The position numbers and the translations under genes were made by a program. The notes under the pieces were generated by a model. The model searched no databases, was not told the DNA's origin, and saw only the letters and a list, made by a program, of their open reading frames with translations. Of a stretch of DNA of 30,667 bases, positions 1-8,766 are shown in pieces (position 1 is the stretch's first letter; the number at the start of each line of letters is the position of its first letter). Source of the DNA: Actinomycetota bacterium (lineage in GTDB: Bacteria > Actinomycetota > Acidimicrobiia > Spongiisociales > ZC4RG35); the NCBI GenBank assembly GCA_027296205.1, contig JAPUJM010000173.1, positions 1 through 30,667 on the forward strand, written 5' to 3'.

Positions 1-445
1 ACAACGCAAAGGAGAAGATCACCGGTCTGGGGACCAGGAAGCTGGTCAGCAGAATCGAACTCAGGATGAGCACGATCGCCGATGCCATCACGCTTTGAGA
101 TGTCCGGTATCCGATCAGTCCGATCCCGACCATGGTGATGCTGCTTGCCAAGAGAAGCATTGGCGCGACGAATCCGATGCCTGAAACTCCTTCGGACCAG
201 GCATAGAGGAGATCGGCCAGCCAACTCTGTGTCAGCCACTGCTCACCGAGCATCGTGAATGAGAACGGATCGGCTGTCAGCACCTGGCCACCGTCCAGTT
301 GGATGGTGCCGGCCCGAACGTGCCACAGAAACGAATTATCTCGTAGTGGTGACCATGCAGCGATGACCAGCGCCACCCACGGCACCAATAGCGCCAGGTG
401 GGCCACTGAAACCCGACGTGACGGCGCCATAGACGCCTTGTTCAT
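1..445 (-). CDS. Polytopic membrane protein, possibly GT-C-like (partial)
   Basis: This open reading frame starts at ATG 445-443 and stays open to the left edge, giving 148 N-terminal residues without a stop. The start overlaps the tadC stop as TGATG, so it is probably translated by coupling and belongs to the tad operon. A hydrophobic segment at residues 14-28 is followed by an extracytoplasmic-looking stretch with WHVRAG near 44-49, TADPFSFT near 60-67 and QSWLADLLYAW near 76-86, then further hydrophobic segments. A tryptophan-histidine-rich stretch leading into DPFSFT and a second WL motif recalls large uncharacterised membrane proteins of the GT-C (PMT/ArnT-like) type. That assignment is a recollection of pattern, not a proven homology. 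A role in glycosylating pilins or secreted proteins is only inferred from the position. Confidence 0.6.
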   Translation of the reverse strand, partial: MNKASMAPSRRVSVAHLALLVPWVALVIAAWSPLRDNSFLWHVRAGTIQLDGGQVLTADPFSFTMLGEQWLTQSWLADLLYAWSEGVSGIGFVAPMLLLASSITMVGIGLIGYRTSQSVMASAIVLILSSILLTSFLVPRPVIFSFAL

Positions 446-1392
446 CAGAGTCCGCCGAAAGCGCCCGAAATCTGAATTGCTGCTGGACCGAGAAGTACGA
501 TGAACAGCGAGGGGAAGATGCAGAACACAAGCGGGAAGACAAGCTTGACAGGAGCAGCGAACGCCTTCTCCTGGGCACGCTGACGACGCTTGACACGCAT
601 CTCATCGGCCTGCACCCGAAGGACGCGAGCAATGGTCACACCGAAGGCTTCCGCTTGGATCATCGCCAGGATGAAGGATCGCAGCTCGTCGAGATCCGTC
701 CGATCCATCAGATGGCGCATCGCATCGCGGCGACTGACGCCGACTCTCGTCTCCTGAAGCATCCTGAAGAACTCTTCGGACAGCGGACCGGGAACAGTCG
801 CTATTACCCGCGCCAGTGCCGAGTCGAAGCCAAGACCCGCTTCGACTGAGATCACAAGAAGGTCCAGCAGGTCGGGAAGCGCCCGAAGCATGGCCTTACT
901 CCGGTCGTCGACCTTCCGCTGAAGCCAGGCGTTGGGGCCAAAGAAGCCAAGTGCGATAGGCATGCCGAACAGCACAGTCCTTTGTAGCGTGTCAGCTCCG
1001 AAGTCAAGAAGATAGAAAGCCGCGAATAGACCAAGGGCCGTGGTCAGCAACTTGATCACCACGAATGCCGGGGCGTCGAGGTTCCCAGGGTTCCCAGCGA
1101 GCAACAACTTGTGCTGTATCTTCTCCAAGTATCCGGCCGGCGTGAAGCGTTTCAGAAAACTCGAGAACTTCAGAAAGAGGGGGCCGACGGTGCGAGCAGC
1201 CAGAGGCTTGGCCAGTTGGTCCTCCCGAGCCCCCATGACAACCTGATCGCGACCATAGTGAGCGAGACGATCGGCCATGTCCTCGCGGGCACGAGTCACA
1301 CCTGCCCCCACCCACAAAATCACGAACAGCACCAGTAGGAAGACCGACCCTACTGCCAGCAACCCACCTCCGAGTGATCCGAGGAAATTCAT
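445..1392 (-). CDS. tadC: TadC, type II secretion system F-domain inner-membrane protein
   Basis: 315-residue inner-membrane platform protein of the Tad/Flp pilus machine; it should partner TadB and the CpaF ATPase. An N-terminal hydrophobic helix (about 8-30) is followed by a cytoplasmic stretch, two central membrane segments (about 103-150), a T2SSF domain with the family pattern ALPDLLDLLVISVEAGLGF near 180 and an EAFG turn near 260, and a C-terminal hydrophobic hairpin. The start is taken at ATG 1392-1390 because it overlaps the TGA of the upstream tadB gene as ATGA; a start ten codons further upstream would need a 34-nt overlap and adds no hydrophobic sequence. Its stop overlaps the next start as TGATG. 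Assignment as TadC rather than TadB follows from gene order and the more TadB-like sequence of the upstream gene. Confidence 0.88.
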   Translation of the reverse strand: MNFLGSLGGGLLAVGSVFLLVLFVILWVGAGVTRAREDMADRLAHYGRDQVVMGAREDQLAKPLAARTVGPLFLKFSSFLKRFTPAGYLEKIQHKLLLAGNPGNLDAPAFVVIKLLTTALGLFAAFYLLDFGADTLQRTVLFGMPIALGFFGPNAWLQRKVDDRSKAMLRALPDLLDLLVISVEAGLGFDSALARVIATVPGPLSEEFFRMLQETRVGVSRRDAMRHLMDRTDLDELRSFILAMIQAEAFGVTIARVLRVQADEMRVKRRQRAQEKAFAAPVKLVFPLVFCIFPSLFIVLLGPAAIQISGAFGGL

Positions 1393-3347
1393 ACTTCGAT
1401 ATTCACAATCTTCTTGAGCCACAGGACCCCTGCTGTCATCAGCATTACTCCGACCCCCATGGCCATGAGGCCAAATTCTGATTCAATGAGCGGCAGAAGG
1501 TAATCCCGATTCGAAAACCAGAGGAAGGCGAACAGGAAAAGGGGCAGCGACCCGAGAACGATCGCAGAGATTCGACCCTCGGCCGTGAGAGCCTTGATCT
1601 CGCCCTTGAGTCGGTTGCGAGCCCTCATCGTTTCGGCGACGGTCTCGAGCACCTCGGAGAGGTTTCCACCGACTTCTCGCTGGATATCGATTGCCATGAC
1701 CGCCCAATCGAAGTCGGCGGAGTTGGTCCGTTCCACGATCCCGGTCAGTGAATCTGACACCGTGCGCCCCAGACGGGCCTCGACGATAGCTCGACTGAAT
1801 TCCCGAGCGGTCGGGTTCGGGGCCTCCGAGCTGACAGCTTCGATCGCCTGGAGAAGCGAGTACCCGGCTCTGAGGGACGTCGACATCAGCGTCAGCGTGT
1901 CGGGGAGTTGTTTCTCGAAGTTCTTCCTCTCTCGACCACCGGCGAAGTTGATCAGGAAAACCATCAAGATCAGTAGGCCAGCGAACGTGATCAAGCCCCA
2001 GACGAGGCCATTGAAAGCGAGTGCGAACACGCCGCCAACGGCTGACAGGCCGATCATTGCGAGAATCGCCTCGCCGGGGGCCATCGGAATGTTGGCCTGC
2101 TCCAGGGCAGAGTTGACGCCGGAGAGCAAGCCTCTCTTCTTGACCTCTTCCTCGGCGGCCTCGGTGAATCGGCTGAGTAGCGGAATCCGCTCCAGGAACG
2201 ATCTCTTCTCTTCGTGCGGCCTGCCCTTTCCTCCGTACGCCTGAAGTCTCTTGGCAAACCGGCTCGAATCATCCTCATCCTCACGACCGAACAGGATCAC
2301 CAGGAACAGGAACATGGTCAGGCCAAGACCGGCTGCGCTGATGAGGATCAGAGTCTGGCTGTCGAGGGGCGAGGTGCCCTCCACGACGATGGTGGTGATC
2401 GGCGCCAGAGTGGTGGTGGTTGTCGGACCCGCGGTCGCAGTTGTCGTCGTAGCGAAGCCGGAAACGGCAAACGTGGTGCCGGCGGTCAAGCCCTGATACG
2501 CAACGGCGAACTCGACATCTCCCGGCGTGCTGATCGGAGAGGTGAAACGGGCTACCAGCGTGTTGCTGATCTCCCTGCTGATCTCGTCGTAGAGCGTCGA
2601 CAACTCTTCGGGATCTGGCGTTGACAGGAACAGTCCGTTGCCCGCCCTAGCGATCTGCTCGACCGGATCCGGGTTGAAGTCGGGCGATTCCAGAGCCACT
2701 CCAAAAACCCGGACGTCGCTGGACGCCACTGTTGCGACCGCCTCGTCGAGTGTCGCCACCGAGACCGTGTCCTCACCGTCTGTGAGCACGATCATGTTGG
2801 GGAGGAGGTTTCTTGCCGATGCGGCCTCGTAGAGCTCGATACCCTTGATGACGGCGTCGTTGTAAGCGGTCTCTCCCCCGGCCTCGATGCTGTCGATGCG
2901 GGCGATCAGCTCCTGTGTGTTGCTGGTGAACCCGGAGATCACCAGAACCTCATCGGCAAACGTGATGAGAGCTATCCGGTCTTCAGGTCGGGCCTGGCTG
3001 ACGAAGTCCTTGGCTGCCGCCTTGGCGGCCTCAATCGGGCCACCAGACATCGAGCCTGAGGCGTCAATGGCCAGTACCACGCCAACAGGGAGACTGGAGT
3101 CGACCAAAGGCGTCACTTCGAGATCGGTTACCGGCTCGCCATTCGCGGTGATCTCGAGTTGGGATGGATCGAGATCGGTTGGCAGATTGCGCAACTCGAT
3201 GACCATCGTCGTCTGCCCGCCGTCCGGGTAACGAGAGCCATTGATATCGACGATCTCCACTTCTGACTGCCCGACCTGGGCGTATGCCGGAAGGCCTCCC
3301 AGAACCAGAGCGACGAGAGCGACCAAGGAGACGAGGGTTCGTCTCAA
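1389..3347 (-). CDS. VWA domain fused to TadB (T2SSF platform protein)
   Basis: 652 residues that join two modules. Residues 1-23 look like a signal peptide ending AYA. Residues about 88-265 form a von Willebrand A domain with a complete MIDAS set: DASGS at 95-99, T160 in a GGET turn, and D190 in LTDGED. A threonine-rich linker (299-315) leads to a membrane helix (about 331-353), a cytoplasmic stretch, a second hydrophobic region (428-468) and a T2SSF domain (about 478-610) with SLRAGYSLLQAIEAV, typical of TadB. Two more hydrophobic segments end the protein. The predicted topology puts the metal-binding VWA domain outside the membrane and the F domain inside. The start is TTG 3347-3345, which overlaps the cpaF stop as TTGA and has GGAG six bases upstream. 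Each half is clearly recognisable; the function of the fusion is inferred. Confidence 0.9.
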   Translation of the reverse strand: MRRTLVSLVALVALVLGGLPAYAQVGQSEVEIVDINGSRYPDGGQTTMVIELRNLPTDLDPSQLEITANGEPVTDLEVTPLVDSSLPVGVVLAIDASGSMSGGPIEAAKAAAKDFVSQARPEDRIALITFADEVLVISGFTSNTQELIARIDSIEAGGETAYNDAVIKGIELYEAASARNLLPNMIVLTDGEDTVSVATLDEAVATVASSDVRVFGVALESPDFNPDPVEQIARAGNGLFLSTPDPEELSTLYDEISREISNTLVARFTSPISTPGDVEFAVAYQGLTAGTTFAVSGFATTTTATAGPTTTTTLAPITTIVVEGTSPLDSQTLILISAAGLGLTMFLFLVILFGREDEDDSSRFAKRLQAYGGKGRPHEEKRSFLERIPLLSRFTEAAEEEVKKRGLLSGVNSALEQANIPMAPGEAILAMIGLSAVGGVFALAFNGLVWGLITFAGLLILMVFLINFAGGRERKNFEKQLPDTLTLMSTSLRAGYSLLQAIEAVSSEAPNPTAREFSRAIVEARLGRTVSDSLTGIVERTNSADFDWAVMAIDIQREVGGNLSEVLETVAETMRARNRLKGEIKALTAEGRISAIVLGSLPLFLFAFLWFSNRDYLLPLIESEFGLMAMGVGVMLMTAGVLWLKKIVNIEV

Positions 3348-4705
3348 CCTTTTCTCCGTGCGAATGGCTCGGGTTCGAATAGGTCAGCAGGAAGCCTGAT
3401 TCCCTGATCCTCCAGGTCCTCGGAAAAACTCGGCCGGATACCGGTCGCCTTGAGACGCCCTTTGTAGACACCCTCGTCGTCGACACCCATGCCATAGTCG
3501 AAGAGGAACAAGTCTTGCAGAGTGATGATCTCTCCCTCCATGCCTTCCACCTCGGTCACATGAGTTACCCGACGCGACCCGTCCTTGAGGCGAGACACGT
3601 GAACGATCAGGTCGACAGCCGAGGCGATCTGCTCGCGGATGGCTCTCACCGGAAGGTCGAATCCGGCCATCAACACCATGGTCTCGATACGGGAAAGGGT
3701 GTCGCGTGGGCTGTTGGAGTGAACGGTGGTCAGCGACCCGTCGTGTCCGGTGTTCATGGCCTGAAGCATGTCGAGTGCCTCGGCGCCACGAACCTCACCG
3801 ACCACGATGCGATCGGGACGCATACGCAGAGTGTTTCTGACCAGCTCCCGAATGCCAATAGCGCCCTGACCCTCGATATTCGCAGGTCGAGACTCCAGAG
3901 TGAGCACATGCTCCTGGTGCAATTGAAGCTCTGCGGCGTCCTCAACGGTGACGATGCGCTCGTCGTCCGGGATATAGGCAGACACGACGTTCAACGTTGT
4001 CGTCTTACCGGAGCCGGTACCACCGGAAATAATGATGTTGAGACGGCCCCTGACACAGGCTCGAGCGAAATCGGCCACACGCTGCGTGAAGGTCCCGAAC
4101 CCGATCAAGTCGGCTTCTTGATATGGGTCGACGGCAAACTTACGAATTGTCAGGAATGGCCCGCCGATCGCCAGCGGTGAGATGATGGCGTTGACACGCG
4201 AGCCATCCGGGAGACGGGCGTCGACCATCGGCGTTGCCTCGTCGACTCGACGGCCGATCTGACCCACGATCTTGTCGATGATTCTCCGCAGATGGACCTC
4301 GTCGACAAAGTGGATGTCAGAAAGGTAGAGCTTTCCAGACTTTTCGTAGTAGATGTCGTATGGCCCATTGATCATGACTTCGGTGACTTCCGGGTCGTTC
4401 AGCAGCGGATCGATAGGTCCATAGCCGAGGACATCCGAAGCGATCTCGTTGAGGAGAGCTCGCCGGTCTGCGGAGGTGAGGGGTAGGCCCTCTTCCTGGT
4501 CGACCGCCCACTCCAGCATCTCCAGAACGCGAAGACGCAACTCCGCATCGGACATGCCACGGTCATACAGGGTGGGGCCGAGTTCCTCCACCACCTTGAA
4601 GTGGAGACGACCACGTAGCTCGCCCAGAGCATCGCTCCGGTTGACCGACACATCGGAGGTGTCGGATTCTCTCGCTGCGGCGACTCTCTCAGATAGCGAT
4701 GGCAC
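3344..4705 (-). CDS. cpaF: CpaF/TadA secretion ATPase of the Tad pilus
   Basis: 453-residue hexameric AAA-like ATPase of the GspE/VirB11 family that powers Flp pilus assembly at the cytoplasmic face of the membrane. Visible motifs, in order: the N-terminal GYGPIDPLL and EVMINGP signature (94-114), Walker A GGTGSGKTT at 228-236, Asp box VEDAAELQL at 254-262, Walker B-like RIVVGEVRG at 299-307, and His box TGHDGSLTTVHS at 319-330. Length is normal for CpaF. The start is GTG 4705-4703, with AGAAGGGG about eight bases upstream; ATG just before it is followed by an in-frame stop. It lies 14 nt after cpaE and overlaps the VWA-tadB start by four bases, consistent with one operon. Confidence 0.95.
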   Translation of the reverse strand: MPSLSERVAAARESDTSDVSVNRSDALGELRGRLHFKVVEELGPTLYDRGMSDAELRLRVLEMLEWAVDQEEGLPLTSADRRALLNEIASDVLGYGPIDPLLNDPEVTEVMINGPYDIYYEKSGKLYLSDIHFVDEVHLRRIIDKIVGQIGRRVDEATPMVDARLPDGSRVNAIISPLAIGGPFLTIRKFAVDPYQEADLIGFGTFTQRVADFARACVRGRLNIIISGGTGSGKTTTLNVVSAYIPDDERIVTVEDAAELQLHQEHVLTLESRPANIEGQGAIGIRELVRNTLRMRPDRIVVGEVRGAEALDMLQAMNTGHDGSLTTVHSNSPRDTLSRIETMVLMAGFDLPVRAIREQIASAVDLIVHVSRLKDGSRRVTHVTEVEGMEGEIITLQDLFLFDYGMGVDDEGVYKGRLKATGIRPSFSEDLEDQGIRLPADLFEPEPFARRKG

Positions 4706-4719
4706 TACATACCCCTTCT

Positions 4720-5901
4720 CTATTTACGACCGAAAAGGCCGGACTTGGCGGAGTCTTCGGGAATCTTTTCCGCAATCAGGGCGGCTACGGATTCGAAGCC
4801 TTTCGCAACCCTGGACTTGGGATCGGTTTCCACCACCGGGCGTCCCTCGTTGACCGACGCGGCTACAACCGCATCCGATGGCACAGCCGCGGAAATCCGC
4901 ATCTTCAAAGCGTTCTCGATCTCCTTGTTGTCGAGTCTCGCCTTGGCGTTGGACCTGTTCATCACCAATTTCACGTTGGCGGTGCTGAATTTGAGAAGTC
5001 GCATGGTCTCAAGAGCGAGTTTGGCGTTCTTCACCGATGGCAAGTCCATGTCGACGATCATCAGAATGTCATCGGACTTCTCGAAGAGAGAGAGGATCAG
5101 CTCATCCAGCATCGATGCGGTGTCGATGACGACGTAGTCGAAGTTTTCCAGAAGCACGTCGACCATCTGCATCAGACCAGTGGTGGTGATGTCGTCGGCA
5201 AAGGCCGGCTCCAGGGGAGCTGCCAACACTTTGAGACCACTCGGATGCTCGGTGAGTAGTGAGTCGAGGAGCTCTCCGTCGAGGTGGTGAAGCTCGTGGG
5301 AGGCATTGACCATCGTGAAACGAGGCTCGAGTTGCAGGACGAGACAGACATCGCCAAATTGAAGGTCTGCGTCGACGAGACACACCTTGATATCCGGAAT
5401 CCGGTTGAGGAGGAGGGCCACGTTGGTGGCCACCACTGTCTTTCCGCTTCCACCTTTGGCGGAGGTGATCGTGATAAGCCGGCCTTCTACGCCCTCCACT
5501 GATGCCATTGGCTTGCCCGACTCACTCTGCCGTTTGAGCACATCATGACCGAACTGCTCGATAGCGGCCTCGATCTTGGGCTCATCGAGCGGGGTCTCGA
5601 GGACATCGGAAACCCCGGCACGCATGCCACGTCTCAAAATGTCGGACGTGACCTCTTCTGCCACCAGCATGAGCACCAGAGCCGGATCCTGGTTGTGAAG
5701 TGTCCTGATCTGCTCCATGTGCTTGTCGTCTTTGTATGTGGGTCCGAGAAGCACCATTCGAACGTCACCCGACTCGATTGTCTGGCTGGCCTCATCAAGA
5801 GTGCGTGCTACCGGCAGCCGACCATCGAACAGTTGCTTGGCTATGGAGACGAACTCGTCATTCTCATCTACCACCAGGATGTTGTTTTCAGCCATCGACA
5901 T
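4720..5901 (-). CDS. cpaE: CpaE/TadZ-like protein: degenerate receiver plus MinD-type ATPase
   Basis: 393 residues. Residues 7-118 have the fold pattern of a response-regulator receiver, but the segment where the phospho-acceptor aspartate is expected reads VLLGP (50-54), so phosphorylation is unlikely; this is usual for TadZ-type proteins. Residues 141-380 are a MinD/ParA-like ATPase with a deviant Walker A AKGGSGKT at 148-155 and a second motif LVDADLQFGD at 175-184. In this family the protein localises the pilus machine to a site in the cell. The start ATG 5901-5899 has GAGG eight bases upstream; a second ATG two codons later is less well spaced. It lies 12 nt downstream of cpaB and 14 nt upstream of cpaF. 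Confidence 0.9.
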   Translation of the reverse strand: MSMAENNILVVDENDEFVSIAKQLFDGRLPVARTLDEASQTIESGDVRMVLLGPTYKDDKHMEQIRTLHNQDPALVLMLVAEEVTSDILRRGMRAGVSDVLETPLDEPKIEAAIEQFGHDVLKRQSESGKPMASVEGVEGRLITITSAKGGSGKTVVATNVALLLNRIPDIKVCLVDADLQFGDVCLVLQLEPRFTMVNASHELHHLDGELLDSLLTEHPSGLKVLAAPLEPAFADDITTTGLMQMVDVLLENFDYVVIDTASMLDELILSLFEKSDDILMIVDMDLPSVKNAKLALETMRLLKFSTANVKLVMNRSNAKARLDNKEIENALKMRISAAVPSDAVVAASVNEGRPVVETDPKSRVAKGFESVAALIAEKIPEDSAKSGLFGRK

Positions 5902-5913
5902 GCGATCGACCTC

Positions 5914-6903
5914 TTAGTTGTTGTCCTGGGAGCCGAAGATCTCTTCGGCCAGATCGCCACCGAACAGGTTGTCGATGACCACACCGTCGGTTTCGATCTC
6001 GACAAAGTCCGTCGGCACCAAGGTCAGCCAGATGGAGCCATTCTCAAATGCGTAGACGATTCGCTCGGCCTGATCCGGCGTTACCTCGAGTGTGAAGATC
6101 GTGGAGTTGCCCTGAACCTCGGCCGGGACGTCTTCGCCTTCGCCTTCGGCAGCGACGCCATCATCGACTTCCACCGTTGGCGGCGCTTCCAGATCTGGCC
6201 GTATCTCACGTCCGGTCGCCAGGACTGGAATACCTTGCAGCACATACCGGGTGTACGTCAGCACAACGGTCTCGGCGTCGGCATCGGTCTCGGTAGAAGT
6301 CGTCTCCTCGCCAGTCCCGTCGGAGGGCAGGGTTATCCCTTCGAAGTCCACAGGTATGAGATCGAACTCGATAGCGAGCGTGATGATCATGTTGATCCGA
6401 TCACCAGCTTCGACAAAACCGTTCACACCCTGGACATTGCTGGTGCTGATGGTCAATGCTTGCTTCCCGGAAGGGATCTGCTCGGAGAGCGGAATGATAT
6501 CCGCGGTGATTTCGGTCCACTGAGCCCCGGTCAAGATGGAGCCGGCCGATATCGGGCCGGCAGCCACCCTGCCGATCAGCACCTGACGCAACTTCTCTTC
6601 GCTGTCGATGGCATCCGCGGGAACATCCTCGACCTGGTCAGTGCTCTTCTGCACCGTGCAACCGCCGGCATCGATGAGGGCCAGGTTCTCGTCCTGGCAT
6701 CGCGTGTCGGAATCGTACGAGGAGACGAGGATGTCACCCTCCTGACCCTCGGAGATCCCATCAGGCCCGGCCCTGAACACCGTTGCGATGTTCTGGCCTT
6801 CCTTGGCTTCGCTTTCGACGTTCTGCAAGAAGTTCCACACCGCCCATGCGGCGAGGCCGGCCAGTATCAAGGCCACTAGAAGAACGATGGCTCTCCTACC
6901 CAT
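5914..6903 (-). CDS. cpaB: CpaB/RcpC-like Flp pilus assembly protein
   Basis: 329 residues with one N-terminal membrane helix (about 5-24) and an exported body. The segment ALTISTSNVQGVNGFVEAGD (about 159-178) and the C-terminal TLEVTPDQAERIVYAFENG match the CpaB/RcpC pattern, and the region before the first resembles a SAF domain. Acidic, threonine-rich inserts (about 204-220 and 255-275) are low-complexity. Two cysteines near 69 and 82 could form a disulfide. In Gram-negative bacteria CpaB works with an outer-membrane secretin; none is seen here, so its partner in this organism is unclear. The ATG at 6903-6901 has AAGGGGAC just upstream. It is the first gene of the tad operon in this window. 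Confidence 0.85.
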   Translation of the reverse strand: MGRRAIVLLVALILAGLAAWAVWNFLQNVESEAKEGQNIATVFRAGPDGISEGQEGDILVSSYDSDTRCQDENLALIDAGGCTVQKSTDQVEDVPADAIDSEEKLRQVLIGRVAAGPISAGSILTGAQWTEITADIIPLSEQIPSGKQALTISTSNVQGVNGFVEAGDRINMIITLAIEFDLIPVDFEGITLPSDGTGEETTSTETDADAETVVLTYTRYVLQGIPVLATGREIRPDLEAPPTVEVDDGVAAEGEGEDVPAEVQGNSTIFTLEVTPDQAERIVYAFENGSIWLTLVPTDFVEIETDGVVIDNLFGGDLAEEIFGSQDNN

Positions 6904-7101
6904 TGAGTCCCCTTCGGTTTTCCCTTCGATTGCTCACCGTGATTGCGGCGGCAACCGACTTAGGGTGTCCTATCGACAGGTGTGAACCCGCCCGATGTTT
7001 CAAATCCTTTTCCACAGGTGGATTGTCGGACTGCTAACCACCACTCTTGAGTGTTTCAAGTAGAAATCTGTGAGGAGAAATAGCTATGGGCGAACAAGAA
7101 G
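6904..7101. other. Intergenic leader of the tad operon
   Basis: About 200 nt between the rpsA terminator and cpaB, where the tad operon promoter should lie. On the minus strand I see two TTGAAA hexamers (near 7056 and 7000) but no -10 at a good distance from either, and the words ACCTGTGGA and ACCTGTCGA about 40 nt apart. No flp pilin gene and no c-di-GMP riboswitch consensus could be recognised. The promoter is therefore not assigned. Confidence 0.4.
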
Positions 7102-7127
7102 AAGAGGCCCCTTTTCGGGGGCCTCTT
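7102..7127 (-). terminator. Rho-independent terminator of rpsA
   Basis: A 10-bp perfect stem (AAGAGGCCCC at 7102-7111 with GGGGCCTCTT at 7118-7127) encloses a 6-nt loop. Read on the minus strand it lies 21 nt after the rpsA stop and is followed by the pyrimidine-rich tract CTTCTTGTT, as expected for intrinsic termination. It separates rpsA from the tad operon. Confidence 0.85.
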
Positions 7128-7148
7128 TCACAGGTGTTGGGGTAACGC

Positions 7149-8672
7149 TCAGCGACGGCCGATTCCGCGCTCCTTGAGCTCTTTGAGAATGGCCTCGAGC
7201 GAGGCATCCACCGGCATCGGCGGGTGCTCCTCGGCCTCGGCCCCAAACTCGCGCTCGAATTCACGAGGCTTGCGGGGCCGCTTCTTGTCGGTGTCTGCCT
7301 TCTCCAAACGCTCCTTGTAGTCGGGCAGCGCCTGCTTGATGGAAAGCGAGACCCGATGACGCTCGTCGTCCTTCTCGGTGATCTTGACGCTCACCGTCTG
7401 GCTGATGGAGAGCTCTAACTCCGGTGACTCGACCCGATGCATCGCTATCTCAGAGACGTGAACTAGACCCTCGACTCCATCCGCAACGGACACAAACGCC
7501 CCGAAGGGCACGGTCTTGGTGACGGTGCCTTCAACGACATCCCCTATCTCGTGCTCCGTGGCGAAGACATCCCAGGGGTCCTCGGTGGTCTGACGAATCG
7601 ATAGCGAGATGCGCTCACGGTCACGATCCACTTCGAGCACCTTGATGGTGACCTTGTCGCCGACACTGACCAGTTCGCCCGGGTGATTCACGTGTTGCCA
7701 GGAGAGCTCGGAAACATGAACGAGCCCGTCCATGCCTCCCAGGTCGACGAAGGCTCCGAAGTTGACGACGGATGAGACAGTGCCTTCCCGAACTTCGCCC
7801 TCGGCGAGGTTCTCCAAGAACTCATTGCGCTCTTCGGCGAGGGCCTCTTCGAGATGAGCTCGACGGGAAAGGACTACGTTGTTGCGAGCCCGATCGAGCT
7901 CGATCACCTTCGCTGTGATCGGTTGGCCGATGAACGGGTCGAGATCACGAACACGCCGCAGGTCGACGAGCGAAGCCGGCAGGAAGCCGCGGAGACCGAT
8001 GTCGACGATGAGACCTCCCTTGACAACCTCAATGACGGTTCCCTCGACCGTCCCGTCTTCCTCCGAGATTTTCTGAATACGACCCCAGGCGCGCTCGTAC
8101 ATGGCGCGCTTCTTGGAGAGAATCATCCGACCCTCGTCGTCCTCCATGTCGAGGACCACGGCCTCTACCCGCTCACCGATCTCCACGACTTCGTTGGGGT
8201 CGATGTTGTTGCGAATCGAAAGCTCTCGAGTCGGAATGAGGCCTTCGGACTTGTAGCCAACGTCGACCATGGCACCTTCAGCGTCGATGCTGACGATGCT
8301 GCCCTCGACAATGTCCCCCTCTTTGAACTTGAGGACGGTGATGTCGATGGCTCTCTCGAAATCATCGCCGATGTCATCCGGCAGTTCGCTCAGGTCTGGC
8401 GCCACCAGCGCCTCTCGGTGCTGGAAGGGAGTGGTCTTGGCCCCCGACTCCTCATTGGGCGCTTCGTCCGCAGGCGGTTCGGCAGCGGGCCCTTCATCGA
8501 CAGGCACATCTGCTGCCGGATCTTGTGGTGCCTCCTCGGAGGTTGGAGTCTCGGGGGTGGGATCTGCTGTCGTCGTCTCCTCGACCTCGGTGTCGCTGAC
8601 TGGCGTCTCGGGCGTCTGGGCTGTCTCCTCGTCGGGAGTGCCTACAGGCGCGGTTTCTAACTCGTTGGACAT
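7149..8672 (-). CDS. rpsA: 30S ribosomal protein S1
   Basis: 507 residues. S1 binds mRNA on the 30S subunit. Residues 1-80 are an acidic, proline- and threonine-rich extension with no predicted fold. Four S1/OB-fold repeats follow at about 117-187, 204-272, 290-359 and 375-445; the last two carry the canonical VNFGAFVDLG..GLVHVSELS and VPFGAFVSV..GLVHVSEIA patterns, while the first two are the more divergent N-terminal type. A basic linker (463-470) and a short helix ending KELKERGIGRR close the protein. Four repeats is the usual number in actinobacteria, against six in E. coli. The ATG at 8672-8670 has GAGG 13 nt upstream, a weak spacing. It has its own promoter (8733-8762) and terminator (7102-7127). 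Confidence 0.95.
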   Translation of the reverse strand: MSNELETAPVGTPDEETAQTPETPVSDTEVEETTTADPTPETPTSEEAPQDPAADVPVDEGPAAEPPADEAPNEESGAKTTPFQHREALVAPDLSELPDDIGDDFERAIDITVLKFKEGDIVEGSIVSIDAEGAMVDVGYKSEGLIPTRELSIRNNIDPNEVVEIGERVEAVVLDMEDDEGRMILSKKRAMYERAWGRIQKISEEDGTVEGTVIEVVKGGLIVDIGLRGFLPASLVDLRRVRDLDPFIGQPITAKVIELDRARNNVVLSRRAHLEEALAEERNEFLENLAEGEVREGTVSSVVNFGAFVDLGGMDGLVHVSELSWQHVNHPGELVSVGDKVTIKVLEVDRDRERISLSIRQTTEDPWDVFATEHEIGDVVEGTVTKTVPFGAFVSVADGVEGLVHVSEIAMHRVESPELELSISQTVSVKITEKDDERHRVSLSIKQALPDYKERLEKADTDKKRPRKPREFEREFGAEAEEHPPMPVDASLEAILKELKERGIGRR

Positions 8673-8732
8673 TTGTGGGTGGTTACCTCTTCGGGGAAGA
8701 ATCCTGCCGACAGGAAGCCAGCAGGCAATAGA

Positions 8733-8762
8733 AGTCTACGCAGCCACCCGGGGTTTCGCCAA
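8733..8762 (-). promoter_or_regulatory. Predicted sigma70-type promoter of rpsA
   Basis: On the minus strand TTGGCG (8762-8757) and TAGACT (8738-8733) are separated by 18 nt. The predicted transcript would start near 8726 and have a leader of about 54 nt containing a small CCTGC/GCAGG hairpin. It lies just downstream of the polA stop codon, so rpsA can be transcribed on its own. Confidence 0.6.
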
Positions 8763-8766
8763 GTGA

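Noticed and set aside
7008..7016. TTTTCCACA, a DnaA-box-like word upstream of the tad operon
   Set aside because: It is a single copy without neighbours or an AT-rich unwinding region, so an origin is not supported.
7086..7145. A 19-codon plus-strand frame with a GAGGAG-like ribosome binding site
   Set aside because: It crosses the rpsA terminator hairpin, which explains the sequence; no homologous small protein is known to me.
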